A stretch of 64,000 bases of DNA from Hevea brasiliensis (Eukaryota; Streptophyta; Magnoliopsida; Malpighiales; Euphorbiaceae). The stretch lies in assembly GCF_030052815.1 (NCBI RefSeq), contig NC_079493.1, positions 119,499,132 to 119,563,131 of the forward strand, written 5' to 3'. The position numbers and the translations under genes are program-made. Below, piece by piece: positions 36,465 through 47,901 of the stretch (within the stretch, counting starts at the first letter, position 1; every line of letters starts with the position of its first letter). The notes below the pieces were generated by a model, which saw only the letters and a program-made list of their open reading frames with translations, was not told the origin of the DNA and made no database searches.

Positions 36465-37820
36465 ATGTCAAAAATGGCGAGCACAAAATTTGAGGTGGAG
36501 CCGTTCGATGAGAAAAATAATTTCAGTTTATGGCAAAGCACCGTGAAGGATGTCCTTATGCAACAAGGATTAATTAAAGCATTGAACGAGAAGAAACCAA
36601 TGACCATGAAAGATGATGATTGGGATGAGCTTTAACAAAGGGTTGTGAATACAATTAGATTGATGTTAGCCCCAGATGTGAAGTATAATGTTTTGGAGAA
36701 GACCTCGCCTGTTGTTTTGTGGAAGAAATTGGAGAGCCTATACATGTCAAAATCACTCACAAATCGCTTATACTTGAAGAAGGAGTTATACCAACTCAGA
36801 ATAGATGAAGGTATTGATGTGAGGGATCATCTTAATATTTTTAATAAATTAATTAATCAATTGGCTAGTGTTGGTGTGAAGGTTGATGAAGAAGATAAAG
36901 CCCTCTTGCTTTTAACCTTTCTCCCACACTCTTATAAAAGCCTAGTGATAGCTCTAACAGTTGGAAAGGAGACTTTGAAGGTGGAGGAGGCTACCGCAGT
37001 TATTTTGGATGATGAGAAGTTCAAGAAGACAAGTAGTAGCAATAAACGTAAAGCTTTTGTTGCTAGTTTTGATTGTGGTAGAAGCAATTCACTGGAAATA
37101 ATTGAAGAAGGAATAGTAGATCGAGTTCTAGACCACGAGTAGACCATGAAGATAGAGAATGCTACTACTATCATGAGAAGGGCCACATTCAATACCATTA
37201 TATGAAGATGAAGGAAGATCTTGTAGAGTTTAAACAATTCAAAAGGAGTCGCGAAAAAGAAAAAGAAAGAACTGCTGCAATTGTAATGGATGATGGTATT
37301 GGTGGTGAATGTTTGAATGTGGATGATGATAAGGAAAAGACAAAAGATCCATTACAAGATGAGTGGTTAATGGATTCTGCTTGGCCATTCCATATTTGCT
37401 TAAAGGAGGATTGGTTTGATGTGATTGAAGAAAAGAAAGGAGAAAAAGTGAAGCTAGCTAATGGGAACAAGATGGAAGTTGAAGGTATTGGAAGAGTGAA
37501 GATCAAGCTGCATGGTGATCAAGTAAAAGTGTTTGATGAAGTGATATATATTCCTAAATTTGAAAGGAACTTATTTTCCTTGGGTAAATTGGATTCTTTG
37601 GGTTATGGGTGTTCGAGTTATGAGAGTTAGCCGAGGTGCTCTTGTGATTATGAAGGGTGAGAAAATTGGTACAAACAATCTTTACAAATTGGAAGGAAGC
37701 ACATTGATTGGAAGAATGCAAGTGAAAGCAAGAGGCAACATCAACAATCAAGAGTGCAAGAAAGTACCCAAGAGAAAATTGACTTTTGTAGAAATTGTGA
37801 AGACTAATTCCATTTGACTT
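36465..37820 (+). pseudogene. Copia gag-protease remnant
   Basis: Starts ATGTCAAAAATGGCG; the first ~57 codons are the copia gag N terminus (FEVEPFDEKNNFSLWQ). A TAA at 36633-36635 interrupts it, and the frame then continues as the UBN2-type gag core (WKKLESLYMSKSLTNRLYLK, LNIFNKLINQLASVGVK) to a stop near 37140. In the next stretch the zinc knuckle is degenerate: two of the expected Cys positions of CCHC are replaced by Tyr/His near 37165-37200. From 37202 the protease-like part follows (EWLMDSAWPFHIC, with D-S-A for the usual D-S-G/A). It ends with the GTNNLYKLEG segment normally found just before integrase. The sequence then jumps straight to the 3' LTR. Confidence 0.85.
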
Positions 37821-38202
37821 GGAGGTGGAGATTGTTAGAGTCCAAGTCCAATTAGAATTAGGAAGTATAATTAATTTATGAAGTATAATTAGTTTAGGAA
37901 GTTTAGTAGAATTTAAATTATGAAGTTTAATAATTAGAGTCCTAAAAGGACTAGGTTTTGTGGCCTATGTGTATGAATAGTTAATTGGCCATTATATGGA
38001 ATGTATTGCAAAGAGCCCACAAAGTGGAGAGGTGTGTTGAATTCCATGAGTTTTGTTTGAGTGATTTTGAAGGTGAGAAAAATAATTAGTAGTTGTAATT
38101 ATTTTTTCTTAATAGTAAATTTGTTGGTGAAGTAGGCTTACGCTGAACGACGTTAAATTTTGTATTCTTTATTTTGTGGTTGTGATTTTTCACAACAGAA
38201 AC

Positions 38203-39240
38203 CTTCATCATTCTTTCGCAATTCAACCGTTTCTTCAACAATTGCAATACTGGGAACAATAATCATAGAGATCACAGCAGAAAAACAGAGCTAAGAGATT
38301 GCATGAGATATAGAACACAAAGCCATTTTGATAGTTAAATATATAGTAACAAAGAACAACAGTAAAAAGAGAAGAAAGAAGTTAGAAATAAACTAACATG
38401 GAACAGAGGCAGGCAGCCTTTCTTCTCAATGCTTTGGTTTACATGACCATTGTGTGATATCTGTTGTTGTGGTTGTGGTGCATTCATTTCTGGGTTATGT
38501 GTTTGAGCAAACACAAAGACAATTATTCTGGCATGAAAATGGCTATGGTGATTTCCATCCAATATCCCCCTGTCTGCACCATTTTATAATGGGTGGTGAA
38601 GGCTATGACGGACATAACACTTTAAATCTATAAGACAATTACACACCTAAAATTTAAATCTTGCATTTAAATTAAGGAACTAGTGACTCAAAGTCGAGAT
38701 CTCCCACTTCCTACACTTTAAAGGTGGAGTAAAAGCACCCAAGTTATTCCCTAATTAGCAACCAACTTGATCACCTTTAATTAATTACCATTATCATAAA
38801 TAAATATTTATGCAACAACCTTATGATACTCTAGTTTGATGGAATCTTATGAAATCTTTATCTTCAAAGCAATTCAATAATTCAGCTGATAATTACTATG
38901 CTTGGAGGTAAAATTTTTGCACAATTTTGTCTGGTGGAAAATTACGTTGTCAGGAACTTTTTTAAATGAGAAGCTTAATTATATTGGATTCAGTTGAAAG
39001 AACCTGTTCCTTGATTTCAAAGATGGTTATGGTTAAATAAATAATTCTAATTTTTCTAGCACTGGTTAATATCCTCTTTTCTCATCATAAGTGGTGAATC
39101 CCATTTTAATCTGACAAGTTAACTATTTGGTACATAATTAAGCTCAGCTCAAATTTTAATTGCTATATGTTTTGCTTTGGTAACCCTATAATTATTGATT
39201 ATTGATGTATGAACAGATTTTAGTTTCTACATTAACTCTT
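38203..39240. other. Intergenic, with one doubtful minus-strand small gene
   Basis: The only candidate is a minus-strand reading frame, 38562-38335 (or from ATG 38487, MNAPQPQQQISHNG). A TATAAAA-like motif lies just upstream at 38584-38593, and a possible GTTAGT donor near 38396. I do not recognise the product, and no second exon can be proven because the copia insert lies downstream. The rest looks like plain intergenic sequence. Confidence 0.25.
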
Positions 39241-39428
39241 TTTTTTTTTTTCATGATAAAGATTTCATTCATGTAATAAGAGTATAAATGGGGATAAAAC
39301 CAATAAAATGAAGGACATAAGCTTACTCATACATCCATACTCATCAAAAAAACTGGAAGAAGAAAAAAGGTAATCCTTACAAAGATTTGGGGAATAAAAA
39401 TACATATTTTTAACATCTATCTTTGCAT
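39241..39428 (-). mobile_element. Possible L1-type LINE tail
   Basis: A T run followed by TTTCATTCATGTAATAAGAG-type text resembles L1 3' ends in minus orientation. It abuts the RTE LINE. It is short and noncoding. Confidence 0.3.
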
Positions 39429-40667
39429 ACACAAATGTTATACTCAACTAAGCCTTTATCTCAAAAATTTGGGGTTAGTTATATGGATTCTCTTTCTTCA
39501 CTCTAAATAATTTAGGGTTAAATTTTTGAAAATGTGTAATGCTTCTAGGTCATGTTGTACTACTCTCGTCCAAGTCAGTTTAGGTCTACCCTTTCTTTTC
39601 TTTCTATCCTCTAACCTAATGTGCTCTACTTGTCTAACTGGAGTCTCCGTATGTCTACGCTTTACATGACCAAATCACCTCAATCTCCCTTCTCTCAACT
39701 TATCCTCAATTGCCACCACTCCTACCTTTTCTCTAATACTCTCATTACGGACTTTATCTAGTCTAGTATGGCCACTTATCCGCCTTAATATTCTCATCTC
39801 CGCAACTCTTATCTTAGACACATACGACTCATTCAATGCCCAACACTCAGTACCATATAACATAGCTAGTCGTATGGCTGTACGGTAAAATTTTCCTTTT
39901 AACTTATTGGGAATCTTGCGATCACATAAAACTCCCGTGGCAAGTCTCCACTTCAACCATCTAGCTTTAATCCTATGACTAACATTCTCCTCACATCCCC
40001 CATCTACTTGAAGGGCTGAGCCAAGATATTTAAAGTGATTACTTTGATACAGTACCACTCCATCCAAACTAACTTCTTCCCTATCACCAGTTCGGCCTTC
40101 ACCAGCTCGCCCTTTAATTTTAGAGTACTTATCCAAAGCTCTAACTTTCTAGTAATTCCTTCTTGTGTCTCATCTATCAAAAATATATCATCCACAAACA
40201 TCATGCACCAAAGGATACTCTCTTGTATATGTTTCGCCAATTCATCTAAAACTAAAGTAAAAAGGTAAGGGCTTACAGCTAAATCTTGGTGTAATCCAAT
40301 TGAGATAGGAAAATCTCTTGTGTCCTCTCCCACTGTGTGCACAATATTAGTTGCTCCTTCATATATATCTTTCAATACTTGTATGTGCCTAATAGATACC
40401 CTCTTTTATTCTAACACTCTCCATAAGACATCTCTTGGAACACTATTATAAGCCTTCTCCAAATTAATAAAAACTATGTGTAGATCTTTCTTCACATCTC
40501 TATATTTCTCCATCAAGCTTCTAATGAAAAAGATCACTTCCATAGTTGAATGACCGGGCATGAAGCCAATTTGATTAGGAGAGATAAAAGTATCATGATG
40601 TATTCAATGTTCCACAACTCTCTCCCATAACTTCATAGTATGGCTCATGAGTTTAGTTCCCCTATAG
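39429..40667 (-). pseudogene. RTE-clade LINE reverse transcriptase, 5' side cut by the Ogre-like insertion
   Basis: Read from 40667 down, the order is an RTE text segment around YRGTKLMSHTMK, then [14 protein letters not shown], the catalytic-site text MFVDDIFL near 40200, KYLGSALQVDGGCEENV, and the C-terminal WALNESYVSKIRVAEMRILR. These are the conserved order and motifs of plant RTE non-LTR elements. The 3' end is the typical AAGGCTTAGTTG. A frameshift lies near 40010-40130 and further lesions occur upstream. The reading stops exactly at 40667, where the Ogre-like LTR begins with TGTCGACACC. Confidence 0.85.
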
Positions 40668-41263
40668 TGTCGACACCATATTTTGGCCGATCCCCAAAAT
40701 CAATAAAACTTTGAAACCGATCCCCGGTACTAAGTCTCCTTTGGACAGCTAATCACATTTCCGATCCCTCTTTGATAGGCAGTCACAATTCCGATCTCTC
40801 CTCACAAAGAATTAAATCAAATTGTTAAGTTCTCGCATCAATCAAAGCTTTACCAGTCTATCGCTCACCGATCTCTCAAACCCATTGTCGAAACTCAGGA
40901 CCCGTCAAGTATATTCCTGATAAACGAAATGAACTGGCACTAGATCTTTTCTTACCAGTTTTATTGCCGATCTCCCTTTCGAAAGTTTAAGAGCTAAGGT
41001 TTTGTTTCGGTTTAATGAGGATTCCGATCTTAAGTATTCGAGTTAAATTTTCAATTTTTATCAAGTCCCATTCAGCATTTCTTCCCCACCGACCTCATGC
41101 TTATTGTGCTTTCCGATCTCTTATACTTAGATTAATAATTGCATTTAGTTCTTGTTTCGCTATGCTCATACAATCAAATACTTAGGCAATTCAGAGATTT
41201 TCCAATCACATCCATTCATTGAACAAAAGAGACATTCCATTTCATTTCATTTTTTTGTACAAG

Positions 41264-43146
41264 TTATTCAGCTGGAGGATCACCCCCAGCCTGATTTACA
41301 TTTTGCTCACTCTCTCTCTCACCCTCGGCTTCCTCCTCACTGTCCTCATCGTCGCCCCCAGGAGCCAGGTCGGCCATCCAAGAGAAGTCCTCTTCTGGGT
41401 AACGCTTCTGGAGTTCGGCCAAGAGATCCTTGTGAGCGTTCACATAGGCACCGGCTATTCCCGTCACCATCTCTTCATCTTTTGCCACCATCTCTTCGTC
41501 TTTCGCCTTAAGCTCCTCGATAAGTTGGGCGACCTGAGAAGCATCATTGGCCCGGAGCGCCTCGACTTCCCTGAGGGCACGATTCCTTTCAGCCAGGACA
41601 TGAGACTGTTCGGCCAGCTTGTCTTCATAAAACTTCGCCCGCCCCTCAACTTGAGATATATAATCCTGAGCGGATGAGAGTTGGGATCGGAGGGAAGCCA
41701 CTTCCTGATTTTTCTTCCCGATCTCCTTACCCAGACGCTGAACCTTTTCCCGAATCATGGTCTGATTCACCAGGCACTCCACGTTCAGGCTCATGGATTG
41801 AGTCAAGATATCATCAAGGCTGTTCGGGGATAGCCTGTCCCGATCCTCCCGAAGGAAGATGGAAGACCCCAAGACTTTGGCAAAATCGGGGTTCTCCCGA
41901 ACAGTCCGGTTATTCTTCAGGGAATCGATCAGTACCTGAGCGCTATGAGAAGAGGCCCTCGCAGAAGATTGAGAAGGACCCTTTTCTGTGCTTGGAACAA
42001 TTGGAAGAGGTGGAGGCTGCTCTTCCGATCTAGGAGGAGATCGGACAGCTTCTGCGGTCGGCGGACCCGAGGGTTGAGGCAGGTCCCCTTGTACTTCCCC
42101 AGGTTCATGACCAGGCGTTCGAACCATTTTCGAACGCTTCATCTCCTTTGCTTTCCGGGAGATCTCTCTTTCTTTCTTCCGCTTCCTAGAACCCTCATCA
42201 CCCGCCATACCTGCACAAAGAAGAGGTCAGTGAGATCGCTAAGGTCCTGAGATCTGAGATATAGAAAATACCAGTGCCGAGGTCAGAGAGCGAAAGTTCG
42301 CGATCTTGTCCGGTGAGCAGTTGTATGGTCCAATGGTGCAGCTCGGCAGTCACCGCATCCAAACAAGAATACTTTTGAGTGGCAGCCTGACTCTTCAGAT
42401 CCATCACTATTAAGCTATCCTCCTGGTTTAGGGTAATGCACTTCGGAAGCAAGGGCCCCTGGTGCCACCAGCTACGGGGGAAGTCCTCAAAGCAGCTCGG
42501 ATCTTTGCTCCTCAGAATGAAGAAACGGTTCTTCCAATTCTTAAGGGACGAGGGCAGATCTGAAAAGAGCCCGCAATGAGGCTTCGCCTGAAAGAACCAG
42601 TGTTCGTCATCCTTTCGGCGAGTTAGCCTATGAAGTTCGGCGAACACCTTAGCCGTAGGTCTGATTCCCTTAGCTCGGCACAGGCCTCGGAAGGCTACTA
42701 AGATCCTCCACGAGTTAGGGTGAACTTGAGCAATGCACACTCGGTGAAGTTTTAGGACCTCCTTGTAGAAGTCATCTAGAGGGAACCAAGACCGCTTTAA
42801 TCGTTTCTTCGTATACCATAACTCTGTCATTCTCCTCAAAAAAGTAATCGGCTCGGTGATAGCCGTGACATCGGATAAGTTCATACGAATCGGGACGAAT
42901 ACTGTACTCCTGGCCAAACGATTCCAGATCGGATTCTCGAAGAACCGACGGTAGCTCGTCTATAGGGAGAGTCTCCCTCCCTGAAGAAGGTGCACGCCTT
43001 GATGGCGCGACCCGCCCCCGAGCTGGAACGGAGACCCTAGGGGGTTCAGGTTGCGTGCTTGGCCCGACCACCTCTTCTTCATCGGACGACCACGAGAACT
43101 GAATGGAAGGAGGGCTCGCCGCTCTCTGACCTTCGGCGCCGCTCAT
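41264..43146 (-). CDS. Antisense spliced gene in the LTR, Transposase_28-like N-terminal domain plus coiled coil (frameshifted)
   Basis: Start ATG 43146 (MSGAEG). Exon 1 is 43146-42272, the intron 42271-42211 (GTATTTTC...CTCTTCTTTGTGCAG) and exon 2 42210-41264. The phase matches across the splice (G/GT). The product would be about 605 residues: an acidic/Pro-rich start, then a domain with VHPNSWRILVAFRGLCRAKGI resembling the plant 'putative gypsy-type transposon' (Transposase_28) family. After the intron come a basic KRKKEREISRKAKEMKRSK segment, a long coiled coil and an acidic tail. A single-base frameshift near 42789 breaks exon 1 in this copy. Antisense ORFs are known in Tat-lineage elements, but they usually lie between pol and the 3' LTR, not inside the LTR. 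Function unknown. Confidence 0.72.
42211..42271 (-). other. 61-nt intron of the antisense LTR gene
   Basis: The donor is G/GTATTT and the acceptor TTTGTGCAG/GT, with CTGAC as branch-point-like sequence and a pyrimidine tract. Removing it joins two long minus-strand reading frames in phase; unspliced, the upstream frame stops within a few codons after the junction. Confidence 0.65.
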
Positions 43147-43303
43147 TTTCAAAAGAAACAAAGAACTTAAACTAAAAAGAAGATCAAAGCCCTTACCGGA
43201 GTCTGATCGGCATCGGAAGAAACTTGAGAAAATGAGAGAACTTCGGAGTTGTGAGCAAGAGACTGAAAATGGAATGAAAGAACAACTGGCTAACCCTTCA
43301 CCC

Positions 43304-43312
43304 CTATTTATA
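43304..43312 (-). promoter_or_regulatory. TATA box of the antisense LTR gene
   Basis: TATAAATAG on the minus strand (context CTAGTATAAATAGGGG) lies 158 bp upstream of the ATG at 43146. That leaves a 5' leader of about 130 nt. A second TATATATA motif at 44110-44118 can also be read on the minus strand. Confidence 0.6.
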
Positions 43313-43554
43313 CTAGTCTGAGCATTTAATGCTCACGAGGTTCCAGGCAGTGCATCGGTTAACGGGATTCGCCAGCTGTTCTGATACGTCTCTCGAACAT
43401 TCCGAGATCGGTTAATTGGAGATCGGCATAATAAGTTGAATATTTTAGAATAAAGAATCAGTTAAGAGTCGTTTTGTTAGGAACCAGATCGGACAAATAT
43501 ATCAGAGATCGAAAAATAATCAATAAGATAATAATTGGAGAAACAAGATTTTTA

Positions 43555-43850
43555 TTTCCAAAAGATCGGATTACATCATTAGGGCGATCTCTAGGGATCG
43601 GATTACAATAAAGGTCTAACTACATCATTTGGGCGATCTCTAGAGATCTGATTACATTGACAGATTACATCATTTGGGCGATCTCTAAGGATCAGAATAC
43701 ACTAGAGATCTGATTATATCAAAAGGCTGATCTAAGGATCAGTTTATAACTGATCCCAAGGATTTTGCCGACCGGATGCTTCATCCGCTGTCGGAACACC
43801 CAATGTGGGAGCAAACCGCTGTCAGAACACCCAATGTGATGAGAAGCCGA
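43555..43850 (+). repeat. Short imperfect tandem repeats in LTR U3
   Basis: ATTACATCATTTGGGCGATCTCTAG-type units recur three times at about 43-51 bp spacing (43569-43710). A pair of CGCTGTCGGAACACCCAATGTG units follows at 43788-43835. They lie upstream of the antisense gene's promoter. Confidence 0.6.
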
Positions 43851-44740
43851 ATGAACTCAGTTGAGCGACTCGAGATCGGTACAACCGAGGTCCGCAATAC
43901 AGATCGGTCAAATCCAGTTCTCTCACCATCCTCAGTTAAGGTCATTCGATCACCGGGATCGTAAATTTTCAGTCGGTGAGTAAAGAAGTCCATCGGAAAA
44001 AGATCAAAGCCACAGTTGTAGCCGGAACTTCCGCCGGAGCAGCTAGAACAGGAAAAGTAAGAAGGAAGAGAGGAAAATCAGATGAAGGAAATGTCTCTGT
44101 CGACAGGGGTATATATAGGGGAAAATGAGCATTTATTGTCGAGCGTAAAACGGCTTAACGCCGGGAATCGAGGGGCAATTAATGCTTTGACCAGACCGGA
44201 CCTGAGGAAGGGAAAGATCGGAATAATAGATCGGAAGATAGGAGACCAGCATGAAAGATCGGAAAAGAGCATGTGAAAGAGATCAGAAAGAGGAGGGATC
44301 GGAAGGCAAAAAGAATAAGACAAATCCCAATAACCGTCGTCAGAATCAGAGCCGAGGTAGTTAAAGCGTGGCAGACGAGATCTCCACCGCACGCCTAAGA
44401 ATCGCCCACAATGCTGACAGGTGTCAGGTATGTCATGACAGTCCTGTACACCCCAATCTCCACCGTTGATCTCACTTGTAAGGACAAACCCGGAACCCTT
44501 GGATCAAGAGAGAAGATGACAATACCAGCGCCTTTCGCTCTTAGCCCTCAGATCGTTCCGGACAAGAAGATTTGGGACCGTTAGATCGAAAGAAGAAAAG
44601 GACAAATATTCTGAAGAGAGATCTCAGCCATTCATTTTGATTCTCTTTAGTTCCTGAACATCCGATCATGTCCTTCGAAATCTTGACCCTCCATCTCCCT
44701 CAAAATAAATCCTGACCCTTCATGGGGAGCACCCGATTCC

Positions 44741-44748
44741 TATAAATA
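44741..44748 (+). promoter_or_regulatory. TATA box for the Ogre-like genomic RNA
   Basis: TATAAATA lies in CCTATAAATACCTGCATG on the plus strand, about 1.5 kb upstream of the Athila insertion. It gives a U3 of about 4.1 kb and an R/U5 of about 1.8 kb once the insertion is removed. Confidence 0.55.
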
Positions 44749-45670
44749 CCTGCATGAAAAACTGTTCAAAGGACGGAAAATATAGGCAAGAGGCAGTGAC
44801 TATAGTGGAATAACTCTGAAACTTAATTCAGTTTGTTACTCTGCTATTTTGAGTTTTCGTAGAAAAAACTTTTGAAACTAGTTTTCTGAAGTGTTTTCTT
44901 GCAAAAGGATTCGAATATCAAACTTTTTATTTTCAGTTCGTTCATTATCCTGTGGCACTCCCACTTTCTGTCTCTGTTATCCTCTATTTCCATTCATATT
45001 ATCTAAGCTCAACTCCACTTAAGCTTGGTTATTTTGATCTGTTTACATTTTAACAAAGAATACTTCATTTCGAGGCAAACCACAGTCCTCCGGCTGCCAA
45101 CCTGCAATCTTGCTACTTTTTACGATTCTGTAGTTAGTTCAATAGACTCGACTCCCTACAGGTCAGTGTTAAGATCGCCATTTTATTAAGTCTAGCTCTC
45201 GTTTCACGTATTTCCTTTATTCTCTTTCTTATGCCTGTTGTTTTCTTTAAGTTTATGTCACGCTAAAAAAAAACAAAGCAAAATATGTTCTAGTTTACTC
45301 CCGTGCTGGTTAACCCACACTTCCGTTAATCTTTATTATTTCTGAACGTAAGTCATCTAGTCCCGAGTTACGTAGAAACAGCTAGACAAAATGTAGGTAA
45401 CTGTGTTTGAATCACTAGGCGTCAAGGCGATCCGGCATAATGCCATAAGGCGGAATAAAAAATCAAAACTCAGGTAAGTAAAAGGGTACAGATAGGATAC
45501 TGATAAAGTGACCTTAGGGGAGATCAGCAAAATCCCGCATGACGCCCCTTATTTAGTCACAAAATGCCAACGAGTTAAAAGAAGTCTTATTTCGACCTTT
45601 GGCACCTTTAAATACCAGAACTCTTAAACTTAGGCCTTTAAGATATACAGCTGCGATCAAATTTCGAAGA

Positions 45671-46130
45671 GATCGGAGGAGAGTTCTTATCCGGTCTCAA
45701 CTCAAAATTGTAATAAATATTAAATAGAGATCGGAGAAGAGTTCTTATCCGGTCTCAACTCAAAATTTTAATAAACATTAAATAGGGATCGGAGGAGAAT
45801 TCTTATCCGGTCTCAACTCAAAATTTTAATAAACATTAAATAGGGATCGGAGGAGAGTTCTTATCCGGTCTCAACTCAAAAATTTTAATAAACGTCTAGA
45901 GGAGATCGGAGGAGGGTTCTTATCCGATCTCCCCTCAAAATTTTAATAAACATTAAAAAGAGATCGGAGGAGAGTTCTTATCCGGTCTCAACTCAAAAAT
46001 TTTAATAAACGTCTAGAGGAGATTGGAGGAGGGTTCTTATCCGATCTCCCCCCAAAATTTTAATAAATAACTTAAAAGAGATCGGAGGAGAGTTCTTATC
46101 CGATTCTCACACCAAATCTTAACCTGTACG
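45671..46130 (+). repeat. 58-59 bp tandem array in Ogre-like LTR (8 units)
   Basis: Units start with GATCGGAGGAGAGTTC at 45671, 45729, 45787, 45845, 45904, 45962, 46021 (GATTGG variant) and 46080. Two subtypes alternate in the middle: one ending CATTAAATAGG and one ending CGTCTAGAGGA. Confidence 0.9.
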
Positions 46131-46273
46131 TAAAATAATCCCAAAACCAAGATGATTCGCGACACCAACTCACTAAGGTTGTCTCATTTACTTATGTATC
46201 TGGGTAATCCGAATTTAGTGAAAGATCAAATATTCCTTTTACTAAAAGGACTAACATTCCTATTCAAGCCCTC

Positions 46274-47886
46274 TAATGCGTCCCTACCGCAAGTGCACGG
46301 GTCGTACAGGTAGTATAGAAAAATATCGATCCCACGAGGAGTTGTGTTAATGATTGAATTTTCGATATAAAAGTTGACTAAATCGAAGTATCTATGAAAT
46401 TAAAATAATGAATTAATGGGTAATGGAGTATGCAATCTAAATGTGCAAAATTAACATTCTATTCAACAATGTATTAATTAAACTAAAATTGCATCAAATT
46501 AAAATAAGCAAGTTCAAATATGGCAATATTCAAAATGACAAATGATTAAATTCGATTAGAAATTAACAATGGTAAAAAAGGTGATTCCGGAGTTCGGGAT
46601 TTCATATTCGAGCTATTTTGGGATTTTAAATTGGTTGTCCAATCCTATGAAACTTATGGGTTTTAAGGAGATTAATTCTTAAATCCTTTGAATTCCCTTT
46701 CGAGTGAGACAAAGAGTGCCTTAATCAAACTAATCCTACTTTCGTGGAGTTAGAATTAATTAAGACCCTTTAAGTTCTTTAATTAATCTGTGAATCCTCT
46801 TAATCCTTAGCCTATTTCTAGGTCTAAGTTAATTAAGTCCAATTTCTTGATTATCTATCACAAGATCTTCTCCTTTCGGTGCTTCAACCATGGATTAAGA
46901 ACATCACTTAATGGGATCCTACACTAAGCATGTCATTAAGCATACAAGAAATGAATAAAACTCATTAGGACCACAAAATATGGATTACCCAATCAAAATC
47001 CACAAAATATCTCAAATATTACAACCCTTACTCTAGAATCAAAAGTAAACTACTCACTATCCATAATGCTTACAAGATATGATGAGTTTAAATGGAAATA
47101 AAGCTTTAATCTAAGCTAAGAAGTAAGAAATTAAACACTAGAAATGTAGAAAAATGTAAGGGAAGAAAGAAATCTGCAAATCTTGGTTGGGAATGGTGTG
47201 GAAGGTGAAAGTGACTCCTCAAATTCTGCCTCTCTTCTCCTTTCCTTTTCTGCTCCTTGTCTCCCCCTTCTAAAATGAGAAAATGGGACTATTTATAGCA
47301 TTTTTCTGACATGGAGCCCTAAAATAGTATGTTCTAGGAGGAATTGATTGAGGGAATCTTCTGCCAGCTCATTAATGAACTCTTTATGGATCAGATAAGT
47401 GGATCGCATAAGTTATGCAGTCCCTTATGCGCTTACCGGGTTCTGAGTCACTTATGCGAAATCGCATGACTTGGTGCATAGGTTATGCACAATTCCGTGA
47501 AGGTGCATAAGGGAGGCGAGAATGTGCATAAGCTATGTCGCTCTTATGCACATTTCGCTGGTTCTGGAACGATGATCTTTCTCCTTATGCAGATCTGCAT
47601 AGCTTATGCGGCAAGTTATGCACAATTTGGTCAATGCATATTTCAGCTTGAAAACTTGTTTTTGACATCTTTGGCTGTAGAAGACACTCCTCAATGGCAA
47701 AATTCTCTTCAGTCCTTCAAAAACACCATTTTTCCTACAAAACAAAGTAAAAATTACAAATTAATCCAAAATTGACAATTATGGAAAACTAACTAAATAA
47801 CTAATGAAATTAGCTAAAAGTGACTAATAATCAAATAAAATAGTTATGAAATTAAACCTAAATGATAATGCAAAATGTATGCATCA
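46274..47886 (-). repeat. 3' LTR of Athila copy B (1613 bp)
   Basis: Starts TAATGCGTCC (expected TGATG, one base changed) and ends GTATGCATCA. TGCATAAG palindromes lie at 47395-47640 and the minus-strand TATA box (CTATAAATAG) at 47289-47298. Target duplication CCCTC is immediately left. Confidence 0.93.
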
Positions 47887-47901
47887 AATACCCCCAAACT
47901 C
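47887..47901 (-). promoter_or_regulatory. Polypurine tract of Athila copy B
   Basis: The minus strand reads GAGTTTGGGGGTATT directly against the 3' LTR. It is the plus-strand DNA primer during reverse transcription. The same tract is missing from copy A, whose end is deleted. Confidence 0.8.

Larger units (their letters stand above)
36074..38197 (+). mobile_element. Short Ty1/copia derivative with gag and protease only (2124 bp)
   Basis: The LTRs are 36074-36440 (367 bp) and 37833-38197 (365 bp). They start TGTTAGAG and end TTTTTCACAACA, and are highly similar with scattered differences. A tRNA-Met primer site (TGGTATCAGAGC) starts at 36443, and a purine-rich tract (GGAGGTGGAGA) precedes the 3' LTR. 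The 5-bp target duplication GAAAC is at 36069-36073 and 38198-38202. The internal region encodes only gag and part of protease. Integrase, RT and RNase H are absent, so it could move only with proteins supplied by another copia element. Confidence 0.92.
40668..46273 (+). repeat. 5' LTR of a Tat/Ogre-like element, left part
   Basis: It starts TGTCGACACC within the interrupted LINE. Its right part resumes at 60915 after the Athila insertion and ends TTGCGACA at 61161, giving matched TGTCG/CGACA ends. Without the insertion and one target duplication the LTR is about 5.85 kb, in the size range of Ogre elements. It contains an antisense spliced gene (41264-43146), plus-strand TATAAATA at 44741, a 58-59 bp tandem array (45671-46130) and many GATCGG/CCGATC words. 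The partner LTR is beyond the window, so the expected TATAG target duplication cannot be checked. Confidence 0.82.

Noticed and set aside
36932..37506. Minus-strand frames of about 100 codons in the copia derivative
   Set aside because: They are antisense shadows of the gag-protease frames.
42917..43161. Upstream start of the antisense gene at 43161
   Set aside because: The codon there is TTG on the minus strand. The first ATG in frame is 43146.
43781..44392. Minus- and plus-strand frames of 60-104 codons upstream of the antisense gene
   Set aside because: They overlap each other, have no recognisable domain and lie in promoter-like repeats of U3.
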